64,000 bases of DNA from Moraxella sp. K1664 (GCF_039693965.1 NZ_CP155576.1:1116001-1180000), one strand, 5' to 3'; shown: positions 26,206 to 35,741, counted from the stretch's first letter. Program-made: numbers and translations. Notes: generated by a model not told the origin, from the sequence alone.

Positions 26206-28461
26206 ATGAAAAAAACACCAACGTGGAACGACCCCAACGCCACCGATGAAGCCAACAAATATCAAAACCCCATTCCCTCTCGCCTGCTTATCTTACAAAC
26301 TGTCGCCCAAATGAACAATGACGGCAAACCTGCCACGGCGGAGAGTTTGGGACTGCATTTTGAGATTTTGGGCGATGATGAGCGGTTTTTTGCCCTAACC
26401 AACCGCCTAAAAGCCATGCTACGGGACAACCAACTAGAACGCACGGACGGCATTCATTTTAGTATCGCTCCCTTACCTACTACCGTAACGGGCAAGATTT
26501 CATCCAATGCCAAGGGCTTTGGCTTTGTCGTGCTTGATGATATGCCCGACCTATTTATCCATGAAAAGCAAATGCGTGTGGTCTTTGACGGCGACACGGT
26601 AGAAGCAGTTGCCACCGAGTTTCGTGGCAAGCCTGAGGCCCGTATCCAAACCGTGCTACACCGTGCCAGCACCGAATTTGTGGGCGTGCTTGATAGGGAT
26701 GATGACGGCTATTTTGTTCAGTTATCAGGGGCGAACGCTCATCAGCCCATTACTCTAAGTGATGATGATGTGTCTTATCATGGGGTAAACGTGGGCGACA
26801 GCGTGAAAGTTGCCATCATTGACATGCCCACTTATCAAGAGTACGCCACGGGCAAGATTGGCGAGCTTTTAACCAACTTAAACGACCGTGAGCTTATCAT
26901 CGAGACGACCTTGCTAAACCACGCCATACCGCATGAGTTTAGCAAAGCCACCCTAGAACAAGCCGACAGCTATGGCGAGCCAACCGAGACAGATTTTAAA
27001 GGGCGTGTGGATTTGAAAGATTTGCCACTTATCACGATAGACGGCGAAGATGCACGTGATTTTGATGATGCAGTCTATGCTTGCAAACGCTCTGGCGGTA
27101 ACTACCGTGTTGTGGTTGCCATCGCTGATGTCAGTCATTATGTAACCCCTCAATCTCCCCTTGATGTGGATGCTTATGAGCGTGGTACGAGTGTGTATTT
27201 TCCTCATCGTGTTATCCCCATGCTCCCAGAGGTCTTATCCAATGGCTTGTGTTCGCTAAACCCAAAAGTGGACAGATTGTGTATGGTTGCTGATATCAAG
27301 CTGTCTCGGGCAGGCAAGATAACAGGCTATGAGTTTTATCCTGCGGTCATGCATTCACAAGCACGACTCACCTATAATCAGGTAAATGCTTATTTTGACG
27401 ACCCCACCAATGAAACCCTACCTGATGATTTGGTCAACAATCCTGATGTATGTAAATCGGTAGATACCTTGTATCAGCTTTATCAAATTCTAGATAAAAG
27501 ACGGGAAGAGCGTGGTGCGATGGCATTTGATACTGCCGAAAGCTACATCGTATTTGGCGAAGACGGCGACATCAAAGACATCAAAAAACGCACACGTGGT
27601 GATGCCCATAAGCTCATCGAAGAGATGATGCTCCTTGCCAATACTTGTGGGGCAAATTTTGCCTTAAAGCACAAATTGCCTGCCTTGTATCGCAACCACG
27701 ACAAGCCCAGCGATGAAAAGTCCGCCAAACTGTCCGAGTACGTCAAATCGTTTGGGCTGTCTTTTCCCACCGAGTCGCCCACCCATGCCGACTATCAGCG
27801 TATCATCAAAGCAACCGAAGGGCGAGCGGATACCGAGAGCATTCACTCCATGCTCCTTCGCTCCATGATGCAAGCGAATTACAGTCCTGACAACATCGGG
27901 CATTTTGGCTTGGCGTATGATGAGTATAGCCACTTTACCAGCCCCATTCGCCGCTATCCTGACCTCATGCTCCACCGAGCCATTAAGGATAAAGTAACCA
28001 ATACCAAATCTAAACCCACAATTTACAAAACGCTAGATGACGCAGGCGAGCAGACCTCCAACACCGAACGCCGTGCCGAAGAAGCAAGCCGTCATGTAGA
28101 AACATGGCTAAAATGCCACTATATGCAAAGACATTTGGGCGATGAATTTGTGGGGACGATTACCACCGTAACGAGTTTTGGTTTGTTTGTTACGTTAAAT
28201 GAATTGTTCATTGACGGACTGATTCACATCTCAAACCTATCTGCCCAGTACTATGAGTACAACGAGCGTGAACAAGCCCTAATAGGTGATAAAGGCTCAA
28301 CCTTTAAATTGGGCGAGGAGCTTAACGTCAAAGTGGCAGGGGTTAATATGGACTTATTGCAAGTGGATTTTGCGTTGATGGAGAAAGTGGGGGGTGAGGA
28401 GGTGGTTAAGAGTGCTAAGAACACCAAACTCACCCGAAAAAAGACGGTCAAAAAGTCATGA
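26206..28461 (+). CDS. rnr: Ribonuclease R
   Basis: Processive 3'-to-5' exoribonuclease that degrades structured RNA, including rRNA and mRNA. 751 residues: an N-terminal helix-turn-helix region, cold-shock domains (KGFGFVVLDDMPDLFIHEKQMR), the RNB catalytic domain beginning ITIDGEDARDFDDAVYA with the metal-binding Asp cluster, HYVTPQSPLDVDAYERGTSVYFP, then HFTSPIRRYPDLMLHRAI, a C-terminal S1 domain (GTITTVTSFGLFVTLNE) and a Lys-rich tail. The start at 26206 has AAAGAGAAAC just upstream and was preferred to 26140. RNase R rather than RNase II by length and N-terminal HTH. Confidence 0.92.
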   Translation: MKKTPTWNDPNATDEANKYQNPIPSRLLILQTVAQMNNDGKPATAESLGLHFEILGDDERFFALTNRLKAMLRDNQLERTDGIHFSIAPLPTTVTGKISSNAKGFGFVVLDDMPDLFIHEKQMRVVFDGDTVEAVATEFRGKPEARIQTVLHRASTEFVGVLDRDDDGYFVQLSGANAHQPITLSDDDVSYHGVNVGDSVKVAIIDMPTYQEYATGKIGELLTNLNDRELIIETTLLNHAIPHEFSKATLEQADSYGEPTETDFKGRVDLKDLPLITIDGEDARDFDDAVYACKRSGGNYRVVVAIADVSHYVTPQSPLDVDAYERGTSVYFPHRVIPMLPEVLSNGLCSLNPKVDRLCMVADIKLSRAGKITGYEFYPAVMHSQARLTYNQVNAYFDDPTNETLPDDLVNNPDVCKSVDTLYQLYQILDKRREERGAMAFDTAESYIVFGEDGDIKDIKKRTRGDAHKLIEEMMLLANTCGANFALKHKLPALYRNHDKPSDEKSAKLSEYVKSFGLSFPTESPTHADYQRIIKATEGRADTESIHSMLLRSMMQANYSPDNIGHFGLAYDEYSHFTSPIRRYPDLMLHRAIKDKVTNTKSKPTIYKTLDDAGEQTSNTERRAEEASRHVETWLKCHYMQRHLGDEFVGTITTVTSFGLFVTLNELFIDGLIHISNLSAQYYEYNEREQALIGDKGSTFKLGEELNVKVAGVNMDLLQVDFALMEKVGGEEVVKSAKNTKLTRKKTVKKS

Positions 28462-28530
28462 TATGGGCGATGGTTCATCGCCATCACTCAGTCATGATTA
28501 TTTGAGTGCACCCCTCTATTTATGATTTTA

Positions 28531-28570
28531 AAAAAGCAAATCGTTCATCAAGGCGGTTTGCTTTTTCTTA
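28531..28570 (+). terminator. Intrinsic terminator after rnr
   Basis: AAAAGCAAATCG and GGCGGTTTGCTTTTT pair across a 9-nt loop and end in T's. The remaining 28571-28868 gap is AT-rich and has one candidate promoter. Confidence 0.8.
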
Positions 28571-28684
28571 TCAAGCCTCATTTGTAATTATTAGCAAATC
28601 TTAATAATTTTTAAACTATAATTATCAATGGTTTATTGTTCACCTAATTCATTAAAATTTTTATGGATTTATTTAAAAAATGAC

Positions 28685-28712
28685 TTGCATTTGCATTTTA
28701 TGGGCGTATAAT
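28685..28712 (+). promoter_or_regulatory. Candidate sigma-70 promoter for the roadblock/LC7 gene
   Basis: TTGCAT (28685-28690), a 16-bp spacer and TATAAT (28707-28712). It lies about 155 bp upstream of the start codon, leaving a long AT-rich leader. Confidence 0.5.
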
Positions 28713-28868
28713 GGCTAAACTTGATAGCGATTAATTAATTTAACAATTGTATTTTGTTTTTTAAATTAATTAAACTATTTTATAATTATTAATAAATTAT
28801 GGCATTTGTATTTTAGTCTCAATATCGGTTTCTAAAATATCATATGCAACATAGTGGGGTATAAATAA

Positions 28869-29249
28869 ATGCTAGATATCGCCAAATTTAATGAGATTTT
28901 AGATGAATTACATGCCAACTCTGCTGAAATTGAAGCCTCAGCCATCATCACCGACGATGGCATGATGATGGCATCACATCTGCCTGTGGCGGTCAACGAA
29001 GAACGCATCAGTGCCATGAGTGCTGCCTTACTGTCAGTCAGTGAACGCATGATTGAGACGCTACTTGGCAACAAAAGTGAACGTGTGATTGTGCAAAGTA
29101 AAGCAGGCTATGTCATCGTCAGTGCCACGGCCAAGAACTTACTATTGACTGTCATGGCATGCCCAAGTGCCAAATTGGGTATGGTCTTTCATGACATCAA
29201 CAAAACATCGCAAAGCGTGCAAGAGCTACTAAACGGTCAAATGGCATAA
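28869..29249 (+). CDS. Roadblock/LC7-domain protein
   Basis: 126 residues forming one Roadblock/LC7 (longin-like) domain: an N-terminal helix (FNEILDELHANSAEIEASAIITDDGMMMASHLP), the central helix RISAMSAALLSVSERMIETLLG, and SERVIVQSKAGYVIVSATAKNLLLTVMACPSAKLGMVFHDI. Bacterial members usually partner small GTPases such as MglA as activators or scaffolds. No such GTPase is next to it, so the role here is unknown. Monocistronic with its own terminator. Confidence 0.8.
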   Translation: MLDIAKFNEILDELHANSAEIEASAIITDDGMMMASHLPVAVNEERISAMSAALLSVSERMIETLLGNKSERVIVQSKAGYVIVSATAKNLLLTVMACPSAKLGMVFHDINKTSQSVQELLNGQMA

Positions 29250-29265
29250 GCAGTACCACACAATC

Positions 29266-29296
29266 AAAAGACGGCAGATAATGCCGTCTTTTTTGA
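29266..29296 (+). terminator. Intrinsic terminator after the roadblock/LC7 gene
   Basis: AAAGACGGCA-GATAA-TGCCGTCTTT followed by TTT. Confidence 0.92.
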
Positions 29297-29398
29297 CCAT
29301 GTCATTTATAAAACCACAAAAAACTTTACAATCATTCACTTATTTTTTAAAATAATCATTTATTCACCGATTAGGTCATCATTGATTGGGGAGAAATC

Positions 29399-30454
29399 AT
29401 GTTGCCAGCCAAGCCAATCACTCGTCAGGACATCGCTCATCTGTTTGATTTACCGCTCATGGATTTGCTCATGCAAGCCCAAAGCGTTCATCGCAGGCAT
29501 TTTAATGCCAACGAGGTACAAATCAGCACGCTACTATCCATCAAAACAGGTAACTGTCCTGAGGATTGTGGCTACTGTTCACAGTCAGGACATCATCGTG
29601 ATAAAACAGGACTGGTCGCCGAAAAACGCCTTGAAATCCAAAAGGTTCTGGCATCAGCCAAGCGTGCCAAAATGTCAGGCTCATCTCGCTTTTGCATGGG
29701 GGCGGCGTGGAAACATCCATCAGCCAAGGATATGCCTTACCTTGTGGAGCTTATCCGTGAGGTCAAAGCGTTAGGCTTGGAGACGTGCATGACGCTCGGC
29801 ATGCTAAAACCTGACCAAGCCCAGACACTGGCAGAGGCGGGACTTGATTATTATAATCACAACCTTGATACATCTCGTAATTATTATGGTCAAGTAAGTA
29901 GCACCCGTTCATATGATGACCGTTTAGAAACCTTAGAATATGTGCGTAATGCAGGCATTAATGTATGCAGCGGCTCAATTGTGGGCATGGGAGAGAGTCG
30001 TGATGATAGGATTGATTGGGTGCATGAACTCACCACCATGCCCATACCGCCCCAGTCCATTCCTGTGAACTTACTCGTCCCCATCAAAGGCACACCACTG
30101 GGTGATAAGGTGCTACAAGAGGGCAGATTGTCCGTCATTGAATGGATACGTACGATTGCGGTAACTCGCATTTGTTGTCCAACAAGCTACGTACGCCTGT
30201 CAGCGGGACGTGAGAGTCTTACCGACGGCGAACAGGCATTGGCATTTATGGCAGGGGCAAATTCGTTTTTTTATGGAGATAAGCTTTTGACCACAACCAA
30301 TCAATCGCAAGCTAATGATGATAGGCTCATGGCGATGCTTGGGCTTATCGCTCAAAAACCTACCCCCAAACCCAAAATCATCAATGCCATGACAGGCAGG
30401 GCAGAGTGTGATGAATGTGATGATTTGCCACAGGGTTGTCCGCCATCAGTATGA
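29399..30454 (+). CDS. bioB: Biotin synthase
   Basis: Radical-SAM enzyme that inserts sulfur into dethiobiotin, the last step of biotin synthesis. 351 residues. The SAM-binding cluster ligands are Cys53, Cys57 and Cys60 in [41 protein letters not shown] and [12 protein letters not shown] are standard BioB segments; the latter bear ligands and contacts for the sacrificial [2Fe-2S] cluster and substrate. ATG with GGGGAG upstream. bioD-bioA lie at 36.5-38.5 kb, so the biotin genes are split; bioF and bioC are not in the window. Confidence 0.97.
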   Translation: MLPAKPITRQDIAHLFDLPLMDLLMQAQSVHRRHFNANEVQISTLLSIKTGNCPEDCGYCSQSGHHRDKTGLVAEKRLEIQKVLASAKRAKMSGSSRFCMGAAWKHPSAKDMPYLVELIREVKALGLETCMTLGMLKPDQAQTLAEAGLDYYNHNLDTSRNYYGQVSSTRSYDDRLETLEYVRNAGINVCSGSIVGMGESRDDRIDWVHELTTMPIPPQSIPVNLLVPIKGTPLGDKVLQEGRLSVIEWIRTIAVTRICCPTSYVRLSAGRESLTDGEQALAFMAGANSFFYGDKLLTTTNQSQANDDRLMAMLGLIAQKPTPKPKIINAMTGRAECDECDDLPQGCPPSV

Positions 30455-30597
30455 TGGCAGTAGAGTGAGGGCATGGATTTGATAATAAATAAAAATTTAT
30501 TATTTTGTAATTACAATAAAAAACAATTATTATCGTGTAAAATTCTTAAAGATTTGTTAAAATACGTGTCCACATCTATCAGCAACTTGGATTTACC

Positions 30598-31419
30598 ATG
30601 AAAAAAATAACACTTTCTTTTGCCTTATGTGCAGGATTATTTGGATGCACAGACAAACCCACCGAAACGCCTGTCTCAACAGAAAGTCAGCCTACAACCA
30701 CCAGCGAACAAATACCGAGCAATCTACCCAGTGATGCGCCCGTGGTCAGAGTTGTTACATCGGGCGTTTTACCACCTTTGACTTTTTTAGATGAAAAAGG
30801 CACTTTAACTGGTATAGATGTGGATATCATACATGCCATTGGTGAAAATCAAGGCTTTAAGGTGGAATTACACAAAGAGGTGTTTGTTGATATGTTGCCA
30901 GGCTTAGAATCAGGCAAATATCAAGCGGTGATTAGCGGTCTGTCCCCATCTCCTGAACGCATTGCTAAATTTAATCCTACCAATGCTTACTTACAAAACC
31001 CATCTGTCATCATGCACCAACCTAATCTTACAGTGACAGACGTTGCAAGCCTAAAACCCTTGCGTGTGGCGACCATGAAAGACACCACACAAGAGAAGAT
31101 GATTAATGAACTTGCTCCTGCTTCACACGAAGCGGTAGAAACTGTCTTTCAGCTATATCAAGGATTGATTCAACAAAAGTATGATGCTGTATTACAAGAC
31201 AAATATTTTTTAGAACACATTGCCGCCAATTATCCTGACTATCAGATGAACGTGGTAGAATATGACAAGACCCCTAATGCAGCCGATATTGTCATCTATA
31301 CCCAAAAAGGCGACCAAGAATTATTAGATAAGATTAACGCAGGCATTGATAACCTACAACAGTCAGGTGAGATTGACAGAATCATCTCAAAGTATCTGAC
31401 TGTACCTACTGCCAACTAA
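30598..31419 (+). CDS. Extracellular solute-binding lipoprotein (family 3)
   Basis: 273 residues. The signal peptide ends in a lipobox LFGC with Cys17 as the lipidated residue, followed by a Thr/Ser/Pro linker (about 18-48). The mature domain matches periplasmic binding proteins of polar amino-acid ABC uptake: VVRVVTSGVLPPLTFLDEKGTLTGIDVDIIHAIGEN, SGLSPSPERIAKF and a C-terminal GEIDRIISKYL. No ABC permease or ATPase genes adjoin it, so it may work with a distant transporter or as a sensor domain. Ligand unknown. Confidence 0.8.
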   Translation: MKKITLSFALCAGLFGCTDKPTETPVSTESQPTTTSEQIPSNLPSDAPVVRVVTSGVLPPLTFLDEKGTLTGIDVDIIHAIGENQGFKVELHKEVFVDMLPGLESGKYQAVISGLSPSPERIAKFNPTNAYLQNPSVIMHQPNLTVTDVASLKPLRVATMKDTTQEKMINELAPASHEAVETVFQLYQGLIQQKYDAVLQDKYFLEHIAANYPDYQMNVVEYDKTPNAADIVIYTQKGDQELLDKINAGIDNLQQSGEIDRIISKYLTVPTAN

Positions 31420-31429
31420 TCCAATTGCC

Positions 31430-31855
31430 GTGTTTTTATACATCAAAGCCCTACACATCATCGCCATGGTGTGTTGGTTTGCAGGGATTTTTTATTTGCC
31501 ACGGCTGTTTGTTTATCATGCCATGAGTGAAGATAAAATCAGCCAAGAGCGATTTGCCATCATGGAACGTAAGCTCTATCGTGGCATCATGAATCCATCC
31601 ATGATGGTAACATGGTTGTTAGGGCTGTCAATGGTTATCATGAATTGGCAGGTCTATAAAACCCAAGGTTGGTTACATGCCAAAATCACGCTTGTTATTT
31701 TACTTACCGTGTATCACATTGCTTGTGGTCGTTTTCGTATTCGTCTTATTGACAACCCCAAGCTAAAAACGCATGTCTACTGGCGGTGGTTCAATGAAAT
31801 TCCTGTATTTATTCTGATTGCGGTGGTGATTTTGGTGGTGGTAAAACCATTTTAA
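31430..31855 (+). CDS. hemJ: Protoporphyrinogen IX oxidase HemJ
   Basis: 141-residue membrane protein with about four helices. LYIKALHIIAMVCWFAGIFYLPRLFVYHA near the N-terminus holds the conserved His of HemJ, and KLYRGIMNPSMMVTWLLG and LRFRIRLIDNPKLKTHVYWRWFNEIPVFILI-like segments follow. HemJ oxidises protoporphyrinogen IX in heme synthesis in bacteria lacking HemG or HemY. The start is GTG at 31430, 10 nt after the upstream gene's stop; no better ATG is available. Confidence 0.87.
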   Translation: MFLYIKALHIIAMVCWFAGIFYLPRLFVYHAMSEDKISQERFAIMERKLYRGIMNPSMMVTWLLGLSMVIMNWQVYKTQGWLHAKITLVILLTVYHIACGRFRIRLIDNPKLKTHVYWRWFNEIPVFILIAVVILVVVKPF

Positions 31856-31901
31856 TAAAACAAAAGCGATCATGAGTAACATGTTAAAAACATAATAAAT
31901 C

Positions 31902-31982
31902 TCTTTCCAAACTAAAAATAAACCCTTATAAGTATTGGGGTTGAAGTTTTTAAAAATCCATAAAAATCAGGGTTTGGAAAGA
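31902..31982. repeat. 11-bp inverted repeat enclosing a small hairpin
   Basis: TCTTTCCAAAC (31902-31912) and GTTTGGAAAGA (31972-31982) form a perfect inverted repeat 59 bp apart. Inside, AACCC-TTATAAGTATT-GGGGTT and a T-rich tail resemble a weak terminator for hemJ. The outer repeat is unexplained. The rest of the 31856-32107 gap holds nothing else I recognise. Confidence 0.5.
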
Positions 31983-32107
31983 AGTCTAATGTTATAATAT
32001 TGTCATTTGCTGATACCAGAATGTAAGAAACTACCACCAAATGATAACTTGACCACCCATTAAAATAAGTGTACACTGGTTTTGTATTCACCTACCATCA
32101 GCTAGCC

Positions 32108-32747
32108 ATGATTACCACTGCCCTTGACCTTGTCCGTACTTACGTCACAGGCGACATCTGTCCTATTAAGGCATTAGATACACTGTATGAGCATATCGAT
32201 GACACCCCCAATGCGTTCATCAGTCTGACCAAAAAGCTTGCCTAGACCCAAGCCCAGTCCGACAAAGTCCGTTGGTAACAGGACAATCCCTTATCCATAT
32301 TTGATGGTGTGCCCATCGCCTACAAAGACTTATTTGACATCAAGCACGCCATCACGACCGCAGGGGCAAAGCTCAGAGCAGATGCCCCTGCCACACAGGA
32401 CGCCCATGTTGTCTCAACCTTGCACCACATGGACTTGACTTGTGTGGGCAAGACCAAACTGTCCGAATTTGCCTATTCAGGATTGGGGCTAAACCCCCAT
32501 TTTGGCACCCCGACCAATGTCACTAGCCCTGACCACATGGCGGGAGACTTATCATCAGGGTGAGCAACGGTGGTCGGGCGTGGCATTGTCCCACTTGCCA
32601 TGGGGGCGGACATCGCAGGCTCGATTTGTATCCCTGCCAGTTTTAATGGCTTGGTGGGATTTCGTACCATTCGTCAGTGTTATGATAAACAAGGCGTATT
32701 TCCCCTAGCTGGCTCACTAGACACCTTAGCTCCTATCGCTCATCAGA
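32108..32747 (+). pseudogene. Decayed amidase-signature hydrolase
   Basis: A single frame carries amidase-family sequence: ALDLVRTYVTGD at the N-terminus, FDGVPIAYKDLFDI with the first catalytic Lys region, TAGAKLRADAPATQDAHVVSTL, the remnant of the glycine/serine-rich loop, and RGIVPLAMGADIAGSICIPASFNGLVGFR. It is interrupted by TAG at 32243, TAA near 32276 and TGA at 32561. Two of these could arise from glutamine codons by C-to-T change. Similarity ends near 32747, so the C-terminal half is missing. The catalytic DTGGSxR-type motif is altered to DIAGSIC. Confidence 0.8.
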
Positions 32748-32842
32748 GCAATCGCACTACAAAATTTTACATAAAATTGATTAAAAATCAAGCAAATTTA
32801 GCATTTATAGTTACACTCTGCAAAATGAAAAAGTGCCACGCT

Positions 32843-32907
32843 TTCCACTCATGGTGAGCCTGTCAAACCATAAAAGAAACCGAATTTTTGACAAGCTTAG
32901 GGCGAAT
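32843..32907 (+). repeat. Diverged REP-like palindrome without IS
   Basis: CATGGTGAGCCTGTCAAACCAT...GAAACCGAATTTTTGACAAGCTTAGGGCGAA parallels the minus-strand sequence at 14936-15000 at about four of five positions. It shows the joined sequence AAGCTTAGGGCGAA across the point where IS110 copies are inserted elsewhere, and so serves as a decayed empty-site reference. Confidence 0.65.
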
Positions 32908-32926
32908 GATTTGTGTAGTAAAATTT

Positions 32927-33132
32927 AGGGCGTGCCTGCCCTTTATAACACTATTTACAATATAGGAATATTTTAGAAATAAACTAATCGTTTTTGCATG
33001 AAAAATGGCTAAATCTTGTGGCTCGAAGTCAAAAACTTGTTTGATAGAACGACTATCAAACTTCACTTTTTCCTTGAAAAACGTGCGATTTTTCGTGATT
33101 TTCATTGCAAATACAAAAGGCAGGCACGCCCT
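32927..33132 (+). repeat. Palindromic repeat family, copy E
   Basis: 206 bp. Ends AGGGCGTGCCTGCC and GGCAGGCACGCCCT form a perfect 14-bp terminal inverted repeat of the first terminal type, flanked by TA on each side outside the outer A/T. The central hairpin is GTTTGATAG-AACGA-CTATCAAAC as in the copy at 5265, and TTTTTGCATGAAAAATGGC, CTTGAAAAACGTGCGATTTT and CATTGCAAATA are present. It lies within the decayed amidase/CobW region. Confidence 0.9.
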
Positions 33133-33630
33133 ATAGTCAGCACCCCGACACATGGATGAAGCCTTTGGTGCGTGGACAAGAGGGAATTTGATTCAGATTC
33201 TTGTCAACTGGCATTCGGACGATTTGCCCCTGATGATGTTCATCAAAAAATCGCCAAACTCACACGCCTTTGTAAGGTGTGAGCTTGACAAGATGGTGCT
33301 TAGAGTGCATATGTTTTGTCAACATTGTGGCATGGCGAGAATGCTCCATGTGTGGACTTATTGAAGAAAAAAGCGACTGGACGGCAAGCCTGTCTGATTT
33401 GCTATCTCGCCAATAACGTTATCGCAGGCTAAAACTCATCAATGCCCTTGCCAGGTCTTAGTGCATACAGATTTTTGATGCCATGGCGTGAATTATTTGG
33501 TGCAAACCCCAGCAGGCAAGCAACTCATGACAAATGGATTGAGTGAGTTGTGGGGTCAAATTCACACGCTGACAGGCAGTTCTATTGATGTGTTAGATGA
33601 GCATTTTTTAAATGCTTTGGAAGCATGTTC
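33133..33630. other. Degenerate stretch with short open-frame fragments
   Basis: No intact gene is visible in this 500-bp stretch. Short protein-like pieces occur in different frames, for example [20 protein letters not shown] near 33152 and TPAGKQLMTNGLSELWGQ near 33510, consistent with decayed coding sequence. I do not recognise the families. It lies between the amidase and CobW pseudogenes. Confidence 0.5.
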
Positions 33631-34181
33631 ATGAACAAAATCCCCATTCACGTGGCTACAGGGTTTTGAGCAGTGGCAAAACCACCTTTATCTAGCAAAT
33701 CCTAAAAAGCGATAAAAATGCTAAAACTTTGGTGTTCATCAATGAGTTTGGCGAAGTGGGGCTAGATGACTTGTTGGTCAAGCCTATCAATGACAACACT
33801 TACCTGCTGTCATCAGACTGTATGTGTTGTACTATGCTAACCGACCTTAAAGATGCTTTGCTGTCTTTGCTTGATTTGGATAAAGAGGATCTTGTCTTTG
33901 ATAAAATACTCATCGAGACCATAGGGTTTGCCAATCCTGTATCTATCTTATCTACTCTGACCCAAGACATGCATCTAAAAGGGCGATTTGCCCTACACGG
34001 CATGACCAACGCCATTGATGCTCAACACGCCCGTGCCCAAGCGACCACTGCCCCAAAGCATCTGTTGGCGTACATGTGGCATGATGATATCTCTCGGTTC
34101 GTTATGATAGTACGCGGGCTTCATCTGGCAGATATTGAGCGTTTGGCAAAGACGGTATTACATTATCTGAGCAAGACATGA
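33631..34181 (+). pseudogene. Decayed CobW/COG0523 GTPase
   Basis: MNKIPIHVATGF opens the family, but a one-base loss in the following T-run breaks the frame within the Walker A motif; restoring it gives GFLSSGKTTFI. An in-frame TAG follows at 33693. The rest reads VFINEFGEVGLDDLL, CMCCTMLTDLKDALL (the CxCC metal site) and KILIETIGFANPVSIL, then skips directly to SRFVMIVRGLHLADIERL, so a central segment is also deleted. Family members are metal chaperone GTPases. Not functional as it stands. Confidence 0.82.
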
Positions 34182-34280
34182 TTAATACGCTTATATCAAG
34201 TATGTCAAGCTCTCATTTTGACCCAATCACAGCCATTTTGTAAACAGTAAAATGGCAAGTTGGGATGAGCCAAAACAGTG

Positions 34281-34310
34281 CCTAAATACAAAAACGCCCC
34301 AGTTGGGGCG
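34281..34310 (-). terminator. Probable terminator downstream of the NlpE-like gene
   Basis: On the minus strand, CGCCCC-AACT-GGGGCG is followed by TTTTTG. It lies about 95 bp after the lipoprotein stop. The 34182-34405 gap has nothing else that I can support. Confidence 0.68.
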
Positions 34311-34405
34311 AAATTTGCTGATATTTTTGTTTGGGTTTTGCCCATCATTTGCTAAAATTCAAAGATGGGCAGACATGAGATATGATTAAAAATCAGACTG
34401 TCAAA

Positions 34406-34912
34406 TCAAGATACCAAATTTAAGGTGTGAGTCGGAGCAGGTTCTTCACCATTTTCTACATCACGAAATTCTATGGTGTCTTTATCCATATAAATCAAAT
34501 AAGGAGGTATGTCAGATTGACCCTCTGGATGTAGCAATACATATCTGTTATCCAAACCATTGATGTCATAAGTTCCTTTGGTTGTTATTTGACCATCAGG
34601 CTTATCTAGGTATTCTTGTTCCATCACAAATGTGCCATCAGCATTTAGCGTCAAATTGGTCTGAATGCCTGGACAATCAGCACAAGGCAACATGCCAGAA
34701 TAAGCAGATTGAGGCAACACACCCACGCCATCGGTAACAGTTACCTCAGGTTGTTGGCTTTCATCAATTGTAGGCTGTTCAACGGTTTGAGTGCTGACCT
34801 CTTCTTGGACGGTACTGCTTTGAGTTGCACTGTTGTCTGCGTTGTTACAAGCGGTCAGTGACAACATTGCCAACATGGTAATTGCGATGGATGACTTTGC
34901 TTTCATATTCAT
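34406..34912 (-). CDS. NlpE-like outer-membrane lipoprotein
   Basis: 168 residues. The signal peptide ends in lipobox LTAC with Cys22 as the lipidated residue, followed by a long Thr/Glu/Gln linker (about 23-60). The C-terminal domain is of the NlpE N-terminal type: SAYSGMLPCADCPGIQTNLTLNADGTFVMEQEYL with the CxxC pair, then GTYDINGLDNRYVLL. In E. coli NlpE senses outer-membrane adhesion and copper stress and signals to CpxA. Here only the NlpE-like barrel is present. An AAGAGA ribosome-binding site precedes the start. Confidence 0.83.
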   Translation of the reverse strand: MNMKAKSSIAITMLAMLSLTACNNADNSATQSSTVQEEVSTQTVEQPTIDESQQPEVTVTDGVGVLPQSAYSGMLPCADCPGIQTNLTLNADGTFVMEQEYLDKPDGQITTKGTYDINGLDNRYVLLHPEGQSDIPPYLIYMDKDTIEFRDVENGEEPAPTHTLNLVS

Positions 34913-35135
34913 ATCAAAAATCTCTTAAAAATTTAGGGTATGCCCCCTTTCGCTTTAACACAATATGACGCAATTTGTATTTTAAAAATCAAAAGGGTAA
35001 CAATTCCCTGAATATGATAACATAAAATTGTTATCTTAACAATAAAATTATCTCAACCGATAGCCAAATCATCGGTTTAACAGTTGTCAATTTTGTCATT
35101 AGCACCACTTAGGCTGTGCGGTATGTTTTATGACG

Positions 35136-35708
35136 TTAAAACTGTTGATTGGGTATACAAATTTCATGCAAGGGATAATTACCAAAATCATCGCTGTCCT
35201 TGCCCAGTCTTTGTAGTGCTGCTTTATCCGTTACATAATATTCAATGGTCTGTTTGACTGTTTCAAATGCCAGGTTTTTCATGTCTATCTCATCGGGGTA
35301 GAACAGTCCACATTCTAAGCTTTCTATGCCCACACCAAATTTACCATCTTGTAGGTTGGCAAGATACATGGCATGAATTTGTCCCCATTGCGGTACATCA
35401 AATAGGGTGTATAATTTTAAATCAACCGCCACGCCATCGGCCTCTTCTGCTGTTTCACGTTTTGCCCCATCCGCCATGGTTTCACCATTTTCCATAAAGC
35501 CCGCAGGGAGCGTCCACAGTCCATAGCGTGGCTCAATGGCTCGGCGACACAGCAGGATTTTGCCTTGATGAATGGCAAGCACCCCACAAATCATCTTGGG
35601 ATTCTCATAATGGATATAAGCACACGATGTACATACCAAACGCTGGCGAGTGTCGCCGTTTGGTATGGCATGTGTAGCGGGCTGACCGCATTGTAAGCAA
35701 AAGGACAT
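35136..35708 (-). CDS. Nudix hydrolase with N-terminal zinc ribbon
   Basis: 190 residues. The N-terminal zinc ribbon uses Cys4, Cys7, Cys26 and Cys29 (MSFCLQCGQPA; LVCTSCAYIHYENP). The Nudix box has GFMENGET and REtaEEAD with the catalytic Glu residues present. This combination resembles NudC-like and ADP-ribose/NADH pyrophosphatases, but the NudC-specific SQPWPFPxS motif is absent, so the substrate is unknown. Divergent from the next Nudix gene. Confidence 0.8.
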   Translation of the reverse strand: MSFCLQCGQPATHAIPNGDTRQRLVCTSCAYIHYENPKMICGVLAIHQGKILLCRRAIEPRYGLWTLPAGFMENGETMADGAKRETAEEADGVAVDLKLYTLFDVPQWGQIHAMYLANLQDGKFGVGIESLECGLFYPDEIDMKNLAFETVKQTIEYYVTDKAALQRLGKDSDDFGNYPLHEICIPNQQF

Positions 35709-35741
35709 AATGATATGATAAGCTAAATATCACAAGTTTAA

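Noticed and set aside
33152-33364. 70-residue open frame as a gene
   Set aside because: It lies in a decayed region right after a repeat, has no recognisable domain, and neighbouring frames also carry protein-like fragments.
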